A stretch of DNA of 64,000 nt from an uncultured Prevotellaceae bacterium (GCA_946411565.1 CAMKEM010000001.1:89015-153014); one strand, 5' to 3'; shown: positions 50,209-59,838, counted from the first letter of the stretch. Notes: generated from the sequence alone by a model not told the origin. Program-made: numbers and translations.

Positions 50209-52096
50209 AAGACCTCTGGAGTTATTAGCCCCAGCCAAGAACCTTGAATGCGGTATTGCAGCCATTGACCATGGCGCGGATGCCGTTTACATCGGAGCAC
50301 AACGCTTTGGTGCACGTGCTGCTGCTGGTAATTCCGTGGAGGACATAGCGCAGTTGTGTAGGTATGCTCATCAGTTTGGTGCCAAGATCTTCGTCACGGT
50401 AAATACCATTATCTATGACGAGGAACTTAACGACACGCTTCAGCTCGTTGATGAACTTGATAGCATCGGCGTTGATGCAATCCTCGTTCAGGACATGGGA
50501 TTGTTCTCTCTCCTAAAGCAAAGGAAAGAACCTCTGCATTGCGAGCTTCATGCCTCTACGCAGACGGATAACCGCACAGCGGAGAAAGTGAAATGGCTCT
50601 TCGACCAAGGCTTTGACAGGGTGGTTCTTGCAAGAGAATTGAGCATTAAGGAGATTGCGGATATAAATAAGGCAATCTACCAACACCCAACACCTACCAC
50701 CCAACAGCTACCTCTCGAAGTCTTCGTCCATGGTGCTTTGTGCGTATCATATTCAGGTCAATGCTACGCATCGCAGTATTGTTTCCAACGCTCAGCCAAC
50801 AGAGGCGAATGTGCTCAGTTCTGTCGCCTCGCCTTTACGCTGAAAGATGCCAATGGTAAGATTCTAGAAAGCGAGCGTCATCTGCTCTCTTTGCGAGACA
50901 TGGCACAGATAAACAACCTTGAGAAACTGGCAGAGGCAGGTGCATCTTCCTTCAAAATTGAAGGAAGACTAAAAGATGTGGATTATGTGAAGAACATCAC
51001 GGCTGCATATAGCGAGGCACTTAACGAAGTGGTGCGCCGTAATCCAGACAAATACACCCGTGCCTCTTTCGGAAGATGCACATACACCTTCTCGCCAAAT
51101 ATTCAGAAGTCATTCAACCGTGGCTTTACCACATATTTCGCAGAAGGCAGAAAGCAAAGACTCGTTTCTTTCGACACACCAAAGGCGATGGGCGAACCTG
51201 TGGGTAAGGTGAAAGAGATCAGAGGTCATTCATTCAATATCTCCACCACCACATCATTTGCCAATGGCGACGGTCTCTGCTATCTCACTCCTTCTGGTCT
51301 TGTGGGTTTCAGAGTGAACAAGGTGGAGGGCAACCGCATCTTCCCTTTGCGTATGCCAGAATCATTGAAGCCGGGCACAATGCTCTTCCGTAATCTCGAT
51401 CAGGCTTTCACCACACTTCTTGCCAAGCCTTCAAGTGAGCGTAAGATTGATATCAGTTTTCATCTCTACGAAGAGAACGGCAAACTGACTCTCTCTGCTA
51501 AGGATGAAGTTGGTCGCACAGCAAAGATTCAATCTGATTGCGAGCTTCAGCCAGCAGCCAAGCCACAGGAAGATAATATCCGCCGACAACTCTCAAAACT
51601 CGGTGGCACTATCTACCAATGCAAGGACATCGAGATTGACACGAATGCCTTCATTCCAAGTAGCGTGCTGGCGAATATGAGAAGGGAAATAATTGAAAAG
51701 ACCCTCTCCCCGCTCCCCCATAAAGGGGGAGAGCCGCTAACGCCTCCAAAGGCTACCCCAAAGACCATTTCTACACCTTATTTATATAATTACCTATATA
51801 ACGCCTCAAACCGTAAGGCGAAGGAGTTTTATAAGGCACAGGGAATTGAGGCTTGCTCATTAGAGGGTTTTGAGCATTCCGGCTCCCTCTCTACGGGAGA
51901 GGGCGGGGGGAGAGGCCACTTTCTCCTCATGCAATGCCGCTATTGTCTCCGCAACGAGATGGGCTTCTGCACAAAGTCGGGCAAACGCGCTCCGTGGAAA
52001 GAGCCACTCACGATATCAATTTCTGATGGTCGCGAGTTCCAGTTGCAGTTCGACTGCAAAAATTGCCAAATGAATGTCATTTCAATTAATAAATAA
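50141..52096 (+). CDS. U32 family protein, RlhA (YdcP)-like
   Basis: 651 residues. The U32 core starts at residue ~24 (RPLELLAPAKNLECGIAAIDHGADAVYIGAQRFGARAAAGNS), with the signature E-x-F-V-H-G-A-L-C-V-S-Y-S-G-Q-C region (EVFVHGALCVSYSGQC) and four clustered cysteines (C...QYCFQRSANRGECAQFC). A DUF3656-like domain follows, as in E. coli RlhA (653 residues), needed for hydroxylation of a 23S rRNA cytidine. The first 23 residues are repeat B9, which evidently replaced the native start. Two more in-frame repeats lie at ~520-535 (LSPLPHKGGEPLTPP) and ~577-593 (SGSLSTGEGGGRGH). The end has CRYCLRNEMGFC and CKNCQM cysteine pairs. Confidence 0.88.
   Translation: MIKNTNIPLAPWGEDARRAGEGPRPLELLAPAKNLECGIAAIDHGADAVYIGAQRFGARAAAGNSVEDIAQLCRYAHQFGAKIFVTVNTIIYDEELNDTLQLVDELDSIGVDAILVQDMGLFSLLKQRKEPLHCELHASTQTDNRTAEKVKWLFDQGFDRVVLARELSIKEIADINKAIYQHPTPTTQQLPLEVFVHGALCVSYSGQCYASQYCFQRSANRGECAQFCRLAFTLKDANGKILESERHLLSLRDMAQINNLEKLAEAGASSFKIEGRLKDVDYVKNITAAYSEALNEVVRRNPDKYTRASFGRCTYTFSPNIQKSFNRGFTTYFAEGRKQRLVSFDTPKAMGEPVGKVKEIRGHSFNISTTTSFANGDGLCYLTPSGLVGFRVNKVEGNRIFPLRMPESLKPGTMLFRNLDQAFTTLLAKPSSERKIDISFHLYEENGKLTLSAKDEVGRTAKIQSDCELQPAAKPQEDNIRRQLSKLGGTIYQCKDIEIDTNAFIPSSVLANMRREIIEKTLSPLPHKGGEPLTPPKATPKTISTPYLYNYLYNASNRKAKEFYKAQGIEACSLEGFEHSGSLSTGEGGGRGHFLLMQCRYCLRNEMGFCTKSGKRAPWKEPLTISISDGREFQLQFDCKNCQMNVISINK
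51698..51745. repeat. Family A-like half-element inside the U32 gene
   Basis: CCCTCTCCCCGCTCCCCCAT, AAAGGGGGAGAG, CCGCTAACG. Read in frame. Confidence 0.85.
51871..51919. repeat. Family E half-element inside the U32 gene
   Basis: GAGCATTCCGGCTCCCTCTC, TACGGGAGAGGGCGGGGGGA, GAGGCC; the inverse of the copies at 16097 and 46274, matching 61410-61455. Confidence 0.9.
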
Positions 52097-52231
52097 ATGT
52101 ACTATTTGACTATTTACAATGTACTATTTATGTACTATTTGGTTGATGTACTATTTATCGTCAATCAATAACGAAATAGTAAATAGAAAAAATAAATAGT
52201 ACATAGTAAATAGTTAAATAGTAAATAAAAT
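52095..52231. repeat. Inverted TGTACTATTT / AAATAGTAC array
   Basis: Five TGTACTATTT-like units (spacings 11 and 22 bp) and then inverse AAATAGT heptamers fill the whole gap. The 18-mer at 52194-52211 is identical to the copy inside the FMN riboswitch at 24737. Confidence 0.85.
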
Positions 52232-53266
52232 ATGCCCTCACTACGACATATACTATCTAAAATATTCCCCCTTGGGGGGATAGGGGGCTTTCTAATCCTC
52301 TTACTCCTCACTTCCTGCTATCGTGATTCATCGCAGGAAGAGACTCATGATGCACTTGCGATAGGCGATACGCTGACACAGGAACAGCAGGATTCAATAT
52401 CCTTCTACTCAAAGCACCACTTTACCGAGGGGTATAACTTCGAGGTGTATAAAGATTCAATTTCGTTGCTCGTACAGCAGCCGGAGGAGATGATTTCGCA
52501 AATGGAAATTGATACATTTGCAGTATATAAGAATCATCATGTAGTGGTTGGCGATATTAGAATACTATCACAAGATTCGATTGACTCTGTGTGGGTTCAG
52601 CTTGCAACTGACGAAGGACGATGGGGATGGATTCACGAGACGGAACTTCTGCCAAAGGTAGTGCCTGTAGATCCAATCTCACAGGCAATAATGTTCTTCT
52701 CAGATTCGCATATCATCATCTCGCTAATCATCGTTATGCTGATTGGTATAGCATACGTTATGCGACACATTTACCGTAGGAATGCCCCGATAGTGCATTT
52801 CCGCGATATCTCATCATTCTACCCTACCCTGCTCTGCCTCATCGTGGCAATAGCAGCAACATTCTACGCATCAGTACAGATGTTTGCCCCAGAGACTTGG
52901 AGGCACTTCTACTATCACCCAACGCTGAACCCTTTCCAAGTGCCATTGATATTATCAATATTCATGGCTTCTGTATGGGCAATGGCTATCGTATTCATAG
53001 CAGCGGTAGATGATGTGAAACGAAATCTGCCACTTTTGGATGCCATACTCTACCTATCAGGAATGATAGGCGTATGCGCTATCAATTACATCATATTCAG
53101 CATCACCACCCTCAACTATGTGGGCTACCCTCTGTTGGTGGCATACTGCTATTTCGCTATCAAGCGTTATTATACAGTATCACGCAAACATTATATCTGC
53201 GGCAACTGTGGCAACCGCCTTTCAACCAAAGGCAAATGCCCTGTCTGCGGATTCATTAACGATTAA
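52232..53266 (+). CDS. Membrane protein with zinc-ribbon tail
   Basis: 344 residues. The lipoprotein-like leader ends LLLLTSC (Cys29). A periplasmic SH3-like stretch follows (ATDEGRWGWIHETELLP, ~residue 130), then five membrane helices (~150-320) and a C-terminal cytosolic zinc ribbon CGNCG...CPVCG. Residues ~11-22 (IFPLGGIGGF) are encoded by a GC-rich repeat at 52262-52296 (CCCCCTTGGGGGGATAGGGG). The family appears conserved in Bacteroidetes, but I cannot name a function. Twelve bp to the next gene. Confidence 0.7.
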   Translation: MPSLRHILSKIFPLGGIGGFLILLLLTSCYRDSSQEETHDALAIGDTLTQEQQDSISFYSKHHFTEGYNFEVYKDSISLLVQQPEEMISQMEIDTFAVYKNHHVVVGDIRILSQDSIDSVWVQLATDEGRWGWIHETELLPKVVPVDPISQAIMFFSDSHIIISLIIVMLIGIAYVMRHIYRRNAPIVHFRDISSFYPTLLCLIVAIAATFYASVQMFAPETWRHFYYHPTLNPFQVPLILSIFMASVWAMAIVFIAAVDDVKRNLPLLDAILYLSGMIGVCAINYIIFSITTLNYVGYPLLVAYCYFAIKRYYTVSRKHYICGNCGNRLSTKGKCPVCGFIND

Positions 53267-53277
53267 TCGAGATTAAT

Positions 53278-54585
53278 ATGTCAAAAACATTACGAAATAT
53301 ATTCCTATTCAGCAGTCTTATGCTTGGCATGTTCACTTCTTGTGGAGATGACAATAACGAGGACGTTCCTGACACAAAAAGAAACAGAACCGTACTGGTA
53401 TTTATGTGTGCAGAAAACAACCTCGGATCTAATTTCTTCGTAAGTGATTCTACCGAGATTGTACGAGGAGCAGCCAATCTTCCTGCCGACGTAAACCTCA
53501 TAGTGTATGCCGACCGTACCAGTCAGAGTACCAAGCCATTTATTGCCAAAGTGGAAAAAGATGGTATGCACATCATGAAGCAATACGACAAAGACTGGTA
53601 TTCCACCGATAAGGATGCGATTTCCGATATCATCAACTGGACATTTACGAAATATCCTGCTGACTCATACGCCATGACTTTCTGGGGACATGGCAACGGG
53701 TGGATTATGGTGCCAGATAAGAATACTACAAATCCATCGACCAAGGCTAACGCAAAACATAAGGCATACGGTTGGGACACAGGCAAGGATAATCCTGATG
53801 GAGGTGATGGCTACGACAAGTACATCAACATTCCTGAACTTGCCAACGTTCTTTCAAAGACGCATCATCTTGACTATATCTTCTTCGATTGTTGCCAGAT
53901 GATGTGTGCCGAGGTAGCATACGAGCTTCGTAATGTATGTGACTATATCATCGGTTCACCAGCCGAGATTCCTGGCTGTGGTGCGCCATACCAATATATA
54001 GTACCAGACCTCTTTCTTACCAAGGAGAATGTAGGAAAGGCAATAGTTGATGACTATATCAAATACACGAACTTTCCAAGTTTTCCTGCTGACGGCTTGC
54101 CTTTGTCGGTTGTAAAGACAAGTAATATGGAGAATCTTCTTAATGCAACGCAAAGCGCGATAGACACGGTTATGGTGCATTATCAATATCCACATAACCT
54201 TCCTGTCTATGATGTCATATTCTATGGCATAAACGTGCATTCTGCAAGCCAGCCAATATATTACGATCTACGCCACATAATGCGCAAGTATCTATCGCAG
54301 AACGATTTCAACACTTGGGATAATACTTTTCAACAGACTGTAGTATATTCCGTTCATCCAAGAGACTGGAAGGAATCAAGATATGCTGACTGGCTTAGTT
54401 CACAGTTAAACACCTCTCATTTCAGGCAATTCAAGATGAATGATGAGAACTATGGCGGCTTGTCAATGTTCATTCCGCAGACATACTATTCTAACGTGGA
54501 ATCAACATACCTCAATCCAAACGTAAGCATTAAGGCTTTCCAATGGAATAAGGGAATAGATTGGACAAAGTTTGGTTGGGAGTAG
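53278..54585 (+). CDS. Clostripain (C11) family cysteine peptidase lipoprotein
   Basis: 435 residues with lipobox leader (NIFLFSSLMLGMFTSC). The C11 catalytic dyad is visible: His in AMTFWGHGNGW and Cys in YIFFDCCQMMCAEVAYEL, followed by the substrate-pocket IIGSPAEIPGCGAPY. C11 enzymes cleave after Arg or Lys; related Bacteroidetes members act on host or self proteins at the surface. The target is unknown. Confidence 0.92.
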   Translation: MSKTLRNIFLFSSLMLGMFTSCGDDNNEDVPDTKRNRTVLVFMCAENNLGSNFFVSDSTEIVRGAANLPADVNLIVYADRTSQSTKPFIAKVEKDGMHIMKQYDKDWYSTDKDAISDIINWTFTKYPADSYAMTFWGHGNGWIMVPDKNTTNPSTKANAKHKAYGWDTGKDNPDGGDGYDKYINIPELANVLSKTHHLDYIFFDCCQMMCAEVAYELRNVCDYIIGSPAEIPGCGAPYQYIVPDLFLTKENVGKAIVDDYIKYTNFPSFPADGLPLSVVKTSNMENLLNATQSAIDTVMVHYQYPHNLPVYDVIFYGINVHSASQPIYYDLRHIMRKYLSQNDFNTWDNTFQQTVVYSVHPRDWKESRYADWLSSQLNTSHFRQFKMNDENYGGLSMFIPQTYYSNVESTYLNPNVSIKAFQWNKGIDWTKFGWE

Positions 54586-54595
54586 TCCCAAAGGG

Positions 54596-54697
54596 GAAGT
54601 GAAAAGTGAATAGTGAAAAGTGAAAAATTTAAGTTACCTTTTACAGCGAAAAGAACTATCTAAAAGCTCCACCTCGGGGGAGATGGAGGGGGGCTGG
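54596..54697. repeat. Period-7 array and GC-rich half-element at the azlC start
   Basis: gaaaagt, gaatagt, gaaaagt, gaaaaat at 54599-54628, then AGCTCCACCTCGGGGGAGAT GGAGGGGGG at 54664-54692. Both run into the azlC coding region. Confidence 0.75.
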
Positions 54698-55378
54698 ATT
54701 TTTCTCTCTGGCCTTCGCGACGGCATACCAATAGCATTAGGATATTACGCCGTGGCATTCTCGCTCGGTATCATAGCAGGCAATGTAGGTCTCAGTGCCT
54801 TCATGGGCTTTATCGCATCTTTCTTCACCCGCGCCTCTGCCGGTGAATATGCAGGCTATACCCTTGCAGGAGCACAGGCAGCATATATCGAGGTTATCGG
54901 AATGAGTCTGATAGCCAACCTCCGCTATCTGCTTATGAGCACGGCTTTGACACAGAAATTCCGTCCGGGCACATCACTCTTCAAGCGAATCATAACCTCT
55001 GCCTGTATCACAGATGAGATTTTCGGAATATCAATAGCATACAAAGGATATCTCAATCCAAGATACACGTTAGGTGCTTTTGCCATATCCACACCTGCAT
55101 GGGCTTTAGGCTGTATGTCGGGTATTATTGCAGGAAACATACTTCCTGCCAATATCGTTTCTGCTCTTAGCGTGGCTCTCTACGGAATGTTTATTGCAAT
55201 CATCATTCCACCTTCAAAGAAAGACCGTAACGTGGGTATTGCAGTATGCTGTAGCTTTGCTCTTAGCGGACTTTGTGCCATAATGCCAATAATCAGCGAA
55301 TGGAGTTCAGGCACCCGCACGATATTACTGACAATAATAATATCAGCGGTGGCAGCAATAGTTAAACCAGTCAAATAA
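54620..55378 (+). CDS. azlC: AzlC family branched-chain amino-acid permease subunit
   Basis: 252 residues. The core motif GLRDGIPIALGYYAVAFSLGI begins at residue ~32, with typical following helices (SFFTRASAGEYAGYTLAGAQAAYIEV and FGISIAYKGYLNP). AzlC and AzlD together export branched-chain amino acids or their analogues. The start is read as GTG 54620, inside a period-7 repeat. Residues ~14-26 (SSTSGEMEGGW) are GC-rich repeat sequence, so the N-terminus looks repeat-derived. Confidence 0.9.
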   Translation: MKNLSYLLQRKELSKSSTSGEMEGGWIFLSGLRDGIPIALGYYAVAFSLGIIAGNVGLSAFMGFIASFFTRASAGEYAGYTLAGAQAAYIEVIGMSLIANLRYLLMSTALTQKFRPGTSLFKRIITSACITDEIFGISIAYKGYLNPRYTLGAFAISTPAWALGCMSGIIAGNILPANIVSALSVALYGMFIAIIIPPSKKDRNVGIAVCCSFALSGLCAIMPIISEWSSGTRTILLTIIISAVAAIVKPVK

Positions 55379-55393
55379 CGAACAAACGAAACC

Positions 55394-55542
55394 CGCCCCC
55401 TTTCCCGCCCTTCGGGCACCCTTTCCCCGTGAAGGGGCAAGGGGATAGTAGTAATCCATCATAAGGAATGCCCATAAGCGTTAAAAGGTATCCCCTTGCC
55501 CCTTCACGGGGAAAGGGTGCCCGAAGGGCAGGAAAGGGGTCT
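55394..55542. repeat. Family C pair (C2) between azlC and azlD
   Basis: Left arm 55394-55446 (CCCTTTCCCGCCC-TTC-GGGC, CCCTTTCCCCGTGAAGGGGC) and right arm 55490-55542, perfect inverses. The interior contains an ATG (55468) opening a frame through the arm, MPISVKRYPLAPSRGKGARR, into azlD. Confidence 0.93.
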
Positions 55543-55551
55543 CTATATTAT

Positions 55552-55857
55552 ATGAATAATCTCTGGATCTACATTTTCATAATGATTGTGGTGACTAATC
55601 TCATCCGCATCATACCGCCATTACTTATCCGTGGGCAGATAAGGAACACGTTTCTCCGCAGTTTCCTCTATTATGTGCCCTACGTCACCCTTGCCGTAAT
55701 GACTTTCCCTGCAATAACAGAGGCAACATCCTCCCCCATCGCAGGAGCCATTGCCCTTGCACTCGGCATCATCGCCGCATGGTTCGGGCTCGGACTTTTC
55801 CCCGTATCCGTCATCTGCTGTGTAGTTGTACTTGTGATTGAATATGCTATAAATTAA
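55552..55857 (+). CDS. azlD: AzlD family branched-chain amino-acid permease subunit
   Basis: 101 residues, three or four helices: WIYIFIMIVVTNLIRIIPPLLI, FLRSFLYYVPYVTLAVMTFPAI, SPIAGAIALALGIIAAWFGLGLFPVSVICCVVVLVIEY. Length and position after azlC fit. Start at ATG 55552; the frame also opens at 55468 inside repeat C2, which would add 28 repeat-coded residues, and initiation there cannot be excluded. Confidence 0.88.
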   Translation: MNNLWIYIFIMIVVTNLIRIIPPLLIRGQIRNTFLRSFLYYVPYVTLAVMTFPAITEATSSPIAGAIALALGIIAAWFGLGLFPVSVICCVVVLVIEYAIN

Positions 55858-56626
55858 CACTAACCGATTTTTTCGACCACAGATAACACAAATTAAAGGG
55901 ATATTTTTTCCAAGGCTCAACAAGCTACGCAAGTCTCGCCTACGCCCGTTGGACGGAACAAAAATTTTCCACGATGACCAGAAAATTCAGATAAAAAAAT
56001 TAATGCGATATTAATGTTGTATTTATGGGCATTATATGTTTCTCCGTGAATATACATTAATCTCGCATTAATCTTATAAGTAAAAGTAGTACCGTTGCAA
56101 ATCCCTTGCAACTCCCATTTACCTCCCATTCTGCTTTCTTCTAAGGAACGGACCTACAACGGATTTACAACGGACCTGGAACGGACCTGAGAGGGAAGAG
56201 AAGAAAATGAAAAGTGAGAGATGAATTTCAGATAAATCCTATAAATCCGTTTTCCCTTTAAAAACTCACAAGAAAAACGATTTTTTTACGTTTCTTTCGT
56301 GCTTTCCGTGTTCAAAATGATTTTTTCCGAGAGAATTTATAGATAGGGGTGCACTTTTACCCATTTTAGGGGTATAACAAACTGGAAATCAAGAAATAGC
56401 GAAGCGTGCACCCCCCTCTCCCATGAAGTGTACCTATAGGAATAGCGTTTAGGGGGGGTACACGCAACGTAAATCATTGGTTATCAGTAGGCAAAGGTCT
56501 AAAAATAGGCAAAAGTGCACCCCCCTCTTCAAACTCTTTGGTGTTTTTTATTTTGATGGTGTTAAAACTATCAAAAAGGACAAAAAAGGAGCACCCTCGA
56601 TATGAGAGTGCTCCAAAATCCTAAAG
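55858..56626. repeat. Gene-free repeat region
   Basis: Holds the ATTAATG 11-bp element copy 2 (units at 55999, 56010, 56021; inverse at 56055, 56066), TCCC units at 56102, 56113 and 56124, and CGGA units at 56149, 56160, 56171 and 56182 (all 11-bp steps). A TTTCTTTCGTGCTTTCCGTG motif lies near 56286, and three or four GTGCACCCCCCT-like motifs lie at 56346-56530. No coding frame is credible. Confidence 0.8.
56588..56614 (-). terminator. Rho-independent terminator of the BIG2/FISUMP transcript
   Basis: On the minus strand GGAGCACTCTC pairs with GAGGGTGCTCC around ATATC, followed by six U (56582-56587). Confidence 0.92.
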
Positions 56627-56761
56627 CTAATTGCGATTTATGATGTTATTGCTCTTCATCATTGAAATCATTATAATAGTCGGATGAGATCCCTTGACAT
56701 CAAGCGTACATGATACACCAACTGGGATGTTGCTTGCATTCTCGAGCAAAGGTGTACTCAT
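56627..56761 (-). CDS. Possible 44-residue protein downstream of the BIG2 gene
   Basis: ATG 56761 to TAG, in the same frame as the preceding large gene and between it and the terminator. Sequence begins MSTPLLENASNIPVGVSC and ends MMKSNNIINRN. No recognised family; it could be a real small protein or the decayed tail of an older gene. Confidence 0.3.
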   Translation of the reverse strand: MSTPLLENASNIPVGVSCTLDVKGSHPTIIMISMMKSNNIINRN

Positions 56762-56794
56762 CACCTCTATCACGATTCTCGATTTTCTGTATTT

Positions 56795-59557
56795 TTATTT
56801 CATAACAGTTTTTGATTTACCATTCTTAAACTTTATAATATTTATTCCCTTTTGTAAAGATTTGATTTTTATACCGTTAATACTGTATATTCCTTCTATT
56901 TCATTAGCTTCTATATCAGAAATGACAGTAATATCTAAAGACTCAGGGAGCATTACAGGACGTACGGTATATCCCCAACATCTATCCCAGCCGTACCACC
57001 AATGGGGTTTTATATCTTCGCAACATAATACACTTGCAGACGACGGTTCCCCATTTGTGGCGTTAAATAGAATTGAAGTTTGAACACATGCTCTATCACT
57101 ATATGATGTCCCATTGTATTGTTTTACGCCTGTTGACGGTAGGAATATTGAGTTACCATTTGGACCTGTAACACTATATCCGTTTACACCTTTCTGTGTT
57201 GTCTTTGCCCAAGAACAATACGTAATCAATTCCTGAGCCTCTACAAGAGTTGGTGTACGCCAAGGCTTTCCCCAATTCATAGTAGCGGCATCATCTTCTT
57301 CTTTCAGTTGTTCTTTGTTGTCAACATCACCATATGTAACATCTGTGCAATATTTTGTCAGACTTTTTTCTGAGCCATTAGCATATTTGTATGTTTCCCA
57401 TGAATAGTCTGATTTTGGAACAGTTTCTCCCCATGCGAAATAGTCGCCATAGTCTTCTGCTCTTTTAGCACCGACATTTGTTACCGCCCATAGTAATCCA
57501 CTTGGAAGACCAAGATCGACATATTCCTTAGAATGATCTATATCAGCCTCTACGGTAATCTGACACGTTGCCTCTACTTTACTACCATCATTTGCCTTTA
57601 CGGTAATTGTCGCACTACCTTCAGATATGGCAGTAACCTTTCCTGTAGAACTTACACTTGCAACAGATGGGTTCGAAGAACTCCACGTTACATTTTGGCT
57701 TGTAGCATTATTTGGCAAGATTCTTGCCGTTAATGAAACTTTTTCACCCTCAATAAGGTATAGAGTATTAGTAGATAGCGTGATAGATGCGACCTTTACA
57801 TCGGGTGTGAATGTGTTGATAGGTCTGATAGGTGCATACAATAATTGATCACCTTCTATAACACCACAAATAGAGGACGATCCGTATAGCAGATTAGAAA
57901 TACCTATCCCTGGTGATGTGCGAGTCCAATAATATAGTTTACTTCCAACTGACTTCTCATTTCCCGAATCCAGGAAACCTGCAGCAGGTAAGAAAATAGA
58001 GTTTCCATTTGATCCCGTTACCTTATATCCTAAAACTCCATTCATAGTTTCCCAAGTCCAAGTACAATTGTTTAGAAGCTCATCGTACTCTTCTCTTGTT
58101 GGAGTTGCCCAATCGTCGCCCCATGAAGATTTAACCTGATCTATGGAATTTATAGAAACATACGTTCCATATTCAGATGGAGATTTTGCCCCCAAATTGC
58201 ATATTGCCCAAAGCTTTCCTGAAGGAAGACCAAGATCGACATATTCCTTAGAATGGTCTATAGCAGCCTGTACGGAAATCTGACATGTAGCTTCTGTGTT
58301 ACTACCATCATTAGCTTTTATGGTAATTGTTGCACTACCTTCAGCTATAGCTGTAACTACTCCCGTAGAACTTACACTTGCCACAGATGAGTTTGATGAA
58401 CTCCACGTTACATTTTTGTTTGTTGCATTATTAGGTAGGACTGTTACCGTTAATGTGGCTTTTTCACCCTCGGTAAGATTAAGAGAGTTAGAAGACAATG
58501 TGATAGATGTAACCTTCACATCGGGCTTGAATGTGCATATAGGTCTTACAGGTGCAGACATTATTGAGGCGTTATAAGTATTATTTGTTCTATAAGATGT
58601 ATCAGAACCTGTAAGCATGTAATAAAATCCGCTCTCTGACGATGGCGTTTGAGTCCAATAATAGAGATTACTCCCCACAGATTGCCCGACTCCCATAATC
58701 TGGAAACCGGCAGCCGGCAAGAACATGGTATTACCATTTGGTCCCGTCAGTTTATATCCTGAAACTCCATTCTTTGTTTGCCAGCTCCAAGTACAATAAT
58801 TAACAAGCTCATTATACTCCGCTCTTGTTGGAGTAGCCCAGTAGCTTCCCCATGAAGATTTTACCTGATCTGTGGAATTCATGGTAATATATGTTCCATA
58901 TCCTGACGGAGAAGTTGCGCCCAAATTGCATGTTGCCCATAGCTTGCCTGAAGGCAATCCCAGATCCACATAATCATGATCTCCTAAAGAAGGAACAACC
59001 TCTTTAATATCAGAAAATATCCTCCAACCATTAGCCGAAGCATAAGCAGACTTACTTCCTGCTGGAACATACAAAGTTGCAACTGATGCAATTTCATACG
59101 GCACAAGAAGAAATGAAGTTCCATAAGAAGGGGGAGTCGTTGCCAAGCATGTTAGTTTTTTTATGTCATGATTACCCATAAGGGCCATGTCTGACATTTC
59201 GGTCACAGTCTCAGGAATTGTGATTTCTGTTGCAGAAGCATTATTAGCAAATGCCATTACACCTATCTTTGTTAGAGTATAGATATTAGTAACAGTCTCA
59301 CCATTCACTATGTCTGTTGTTGTGAACGTAGCTGGGGGGGCTATAGCACCAGAGTATATTTGAGCGAACTTGCTATATCCGCCTTCTTTGCTTGTTGCTT
59401 CCACATTGTAGTGATATGTCATTACTCCTCCAACAGATTCAGAACTTGTCAGAGCTAACTTGTTAAAATAGTAGTTTCCATATTTTAAATCGTATGCATG
59501 TGCATTGATACAAAATAGAAAAACTAAACATACAAAAAGTGATATAGTTTTTTTCAT
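56795..59557 (-). CDS. Large secreted protein: LRR-like start, three FISUMP-type domains, two BIG2 domains
   Basis: 920 residues with signal peptide (KKTISLFVCLVFLFCINAHA). Residues ~20-170 hold a BspA-like segment (IPETVTEMSDMALMGNHDIKKLTC). Three ~130-residue FISUMP-type (Fibrobacter major paralogous) domains then start with HDYVDLGLPSGKLWATCNLGA or close variants (~190, ~435, ~680). They are separated by two Ig-like BIG2 domains (VTSITLSSNSLNLTEGEKATLTVTVLPNNATNKNVTWSS-type, ~345 and ~590). The tail (GIYSINGIKIKSLQKGINIIKFKNGKSKTVMK) resembles a T9SS sorting domain. Surface or adhesin role is inferred. The two BIG2 copies are near-identical. Confidence 0.85.
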   Translation of the reverse strand: MKKTISLFVCLVFLFCINAHAYDLKYGNYYFNKLALTSSESVGGVMTYHYNVEATSKEGGYSKFAQIYSGAIAPPATFTTTDIVNGETVTNIYTLTKIGVMAFANNASATEITIPETVTEMSDMALMGNHDIKKLTCLATTPPSYGTSFLLVPYEIASVATLYVPAGSKSAYASANGWRIFSDIKEVVPSLGDHDYVDLGLPSGKLWATCNLGATSPSGYGTYITMNSTDQVKSSWGSYWATPTRAEYNELVNYCTWSWQTKNGVSGYKLTGPNGNTMFLPAAGFQIMGVGQSVGSNLYYWTQTPSSESGFYYMLTGSDTSYRTNNTYNASIMSAPVRPICTFKPDVKVTSITLSSNSLNLTEGEKATLTVTVLPNNATNKNVTWSSSNSSVASVSSTGVVTAIAEGSATITIKANDGSNTEATCQISVQAAIDHSKEYVDLGLPSGKLWAICNLGAKSPSEYGTYVSINSIDQVKSSWGDDWATPTREEYDELLNNCTWTWETMNGVLGYKVTGSNGNSIFLPAAGFLDSGNEKSVGSKLYYWTRTSPGIGISNLLYGSSSICGVIEGDQLLYAPIRPINTFTPDVKVASITLSTNTLYLIEGEKVSLTARILPNNATSQNVTWSSSNPSVASVSSTGKVTAISEGSATITVKANDGSKVEATCQITVEADIDHSKEYVDLGLPSGLLWAVTNVGAKRAEDYGDYFAWGETVPKSDYSWETYKYANGSEKSLTKYCTDVTYGDVDNKEQLKEEDDAATMNWGKPWRTPTLVEAQELITYCSWAKTTQKGVNGYSVTGPNGNSIFLPSTGVKQYNGTSYSDRACVQTSILFNATNGEPSSASVLCCEDIKPHWWYGWDRCWGYTVRPVMLPESLDITVISDIEANEIEGIYSINGIKIKSLQKGINIIKFKNGKSKTVMK

Positions 59558-59588
59558 CGTCTTATTAGTTTATTGTTTAGTGATAATA

Positions 59589-59646
59589 GTAAAGCCCTCA
59601 TACCCTCCTTGCCTTATTGCACATTATCGGTTGACAAGGGCTTTAC
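59589..59646 (-). promoter_or_regulatory. Leader hairpin of the BIG2/FISUMP gene
   Basis: Perfect inverted 10-mers GTAAAGCCCT (59589-59598) and AGGGCTTTAC (59637-59646), in the 5' UTR between promoter and ATG. Confidence 0.55.
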
Positions 59647-59671
59647 TTGGTTAGATTGCATTATTCAAATG

Positions 59672-59703
59672 CAAAAATAACAAAACATTTGTTAATCTGC
59701 AAA
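59672..59703 (-). promoter_or_regulatory. Promoter of the BIG2/FISUMP gene
   Basis: Minus-strand TATTTTTG (59672-59679), 20-bp spacer, TTTG (59700-59703). Confidence 0.8.
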
Positions 59704-59838
59704 TATTTTGCCTTCAATATTCAAAAAATCATCTTATTTTAATTTTTTGCATACTTTGAATGACAAAAACAGAGATCACAAAGATATATTAACAACAAAA
59801 AATGAGTTGTTAATGGATTTTCCAAGCTTCATCGCAAG

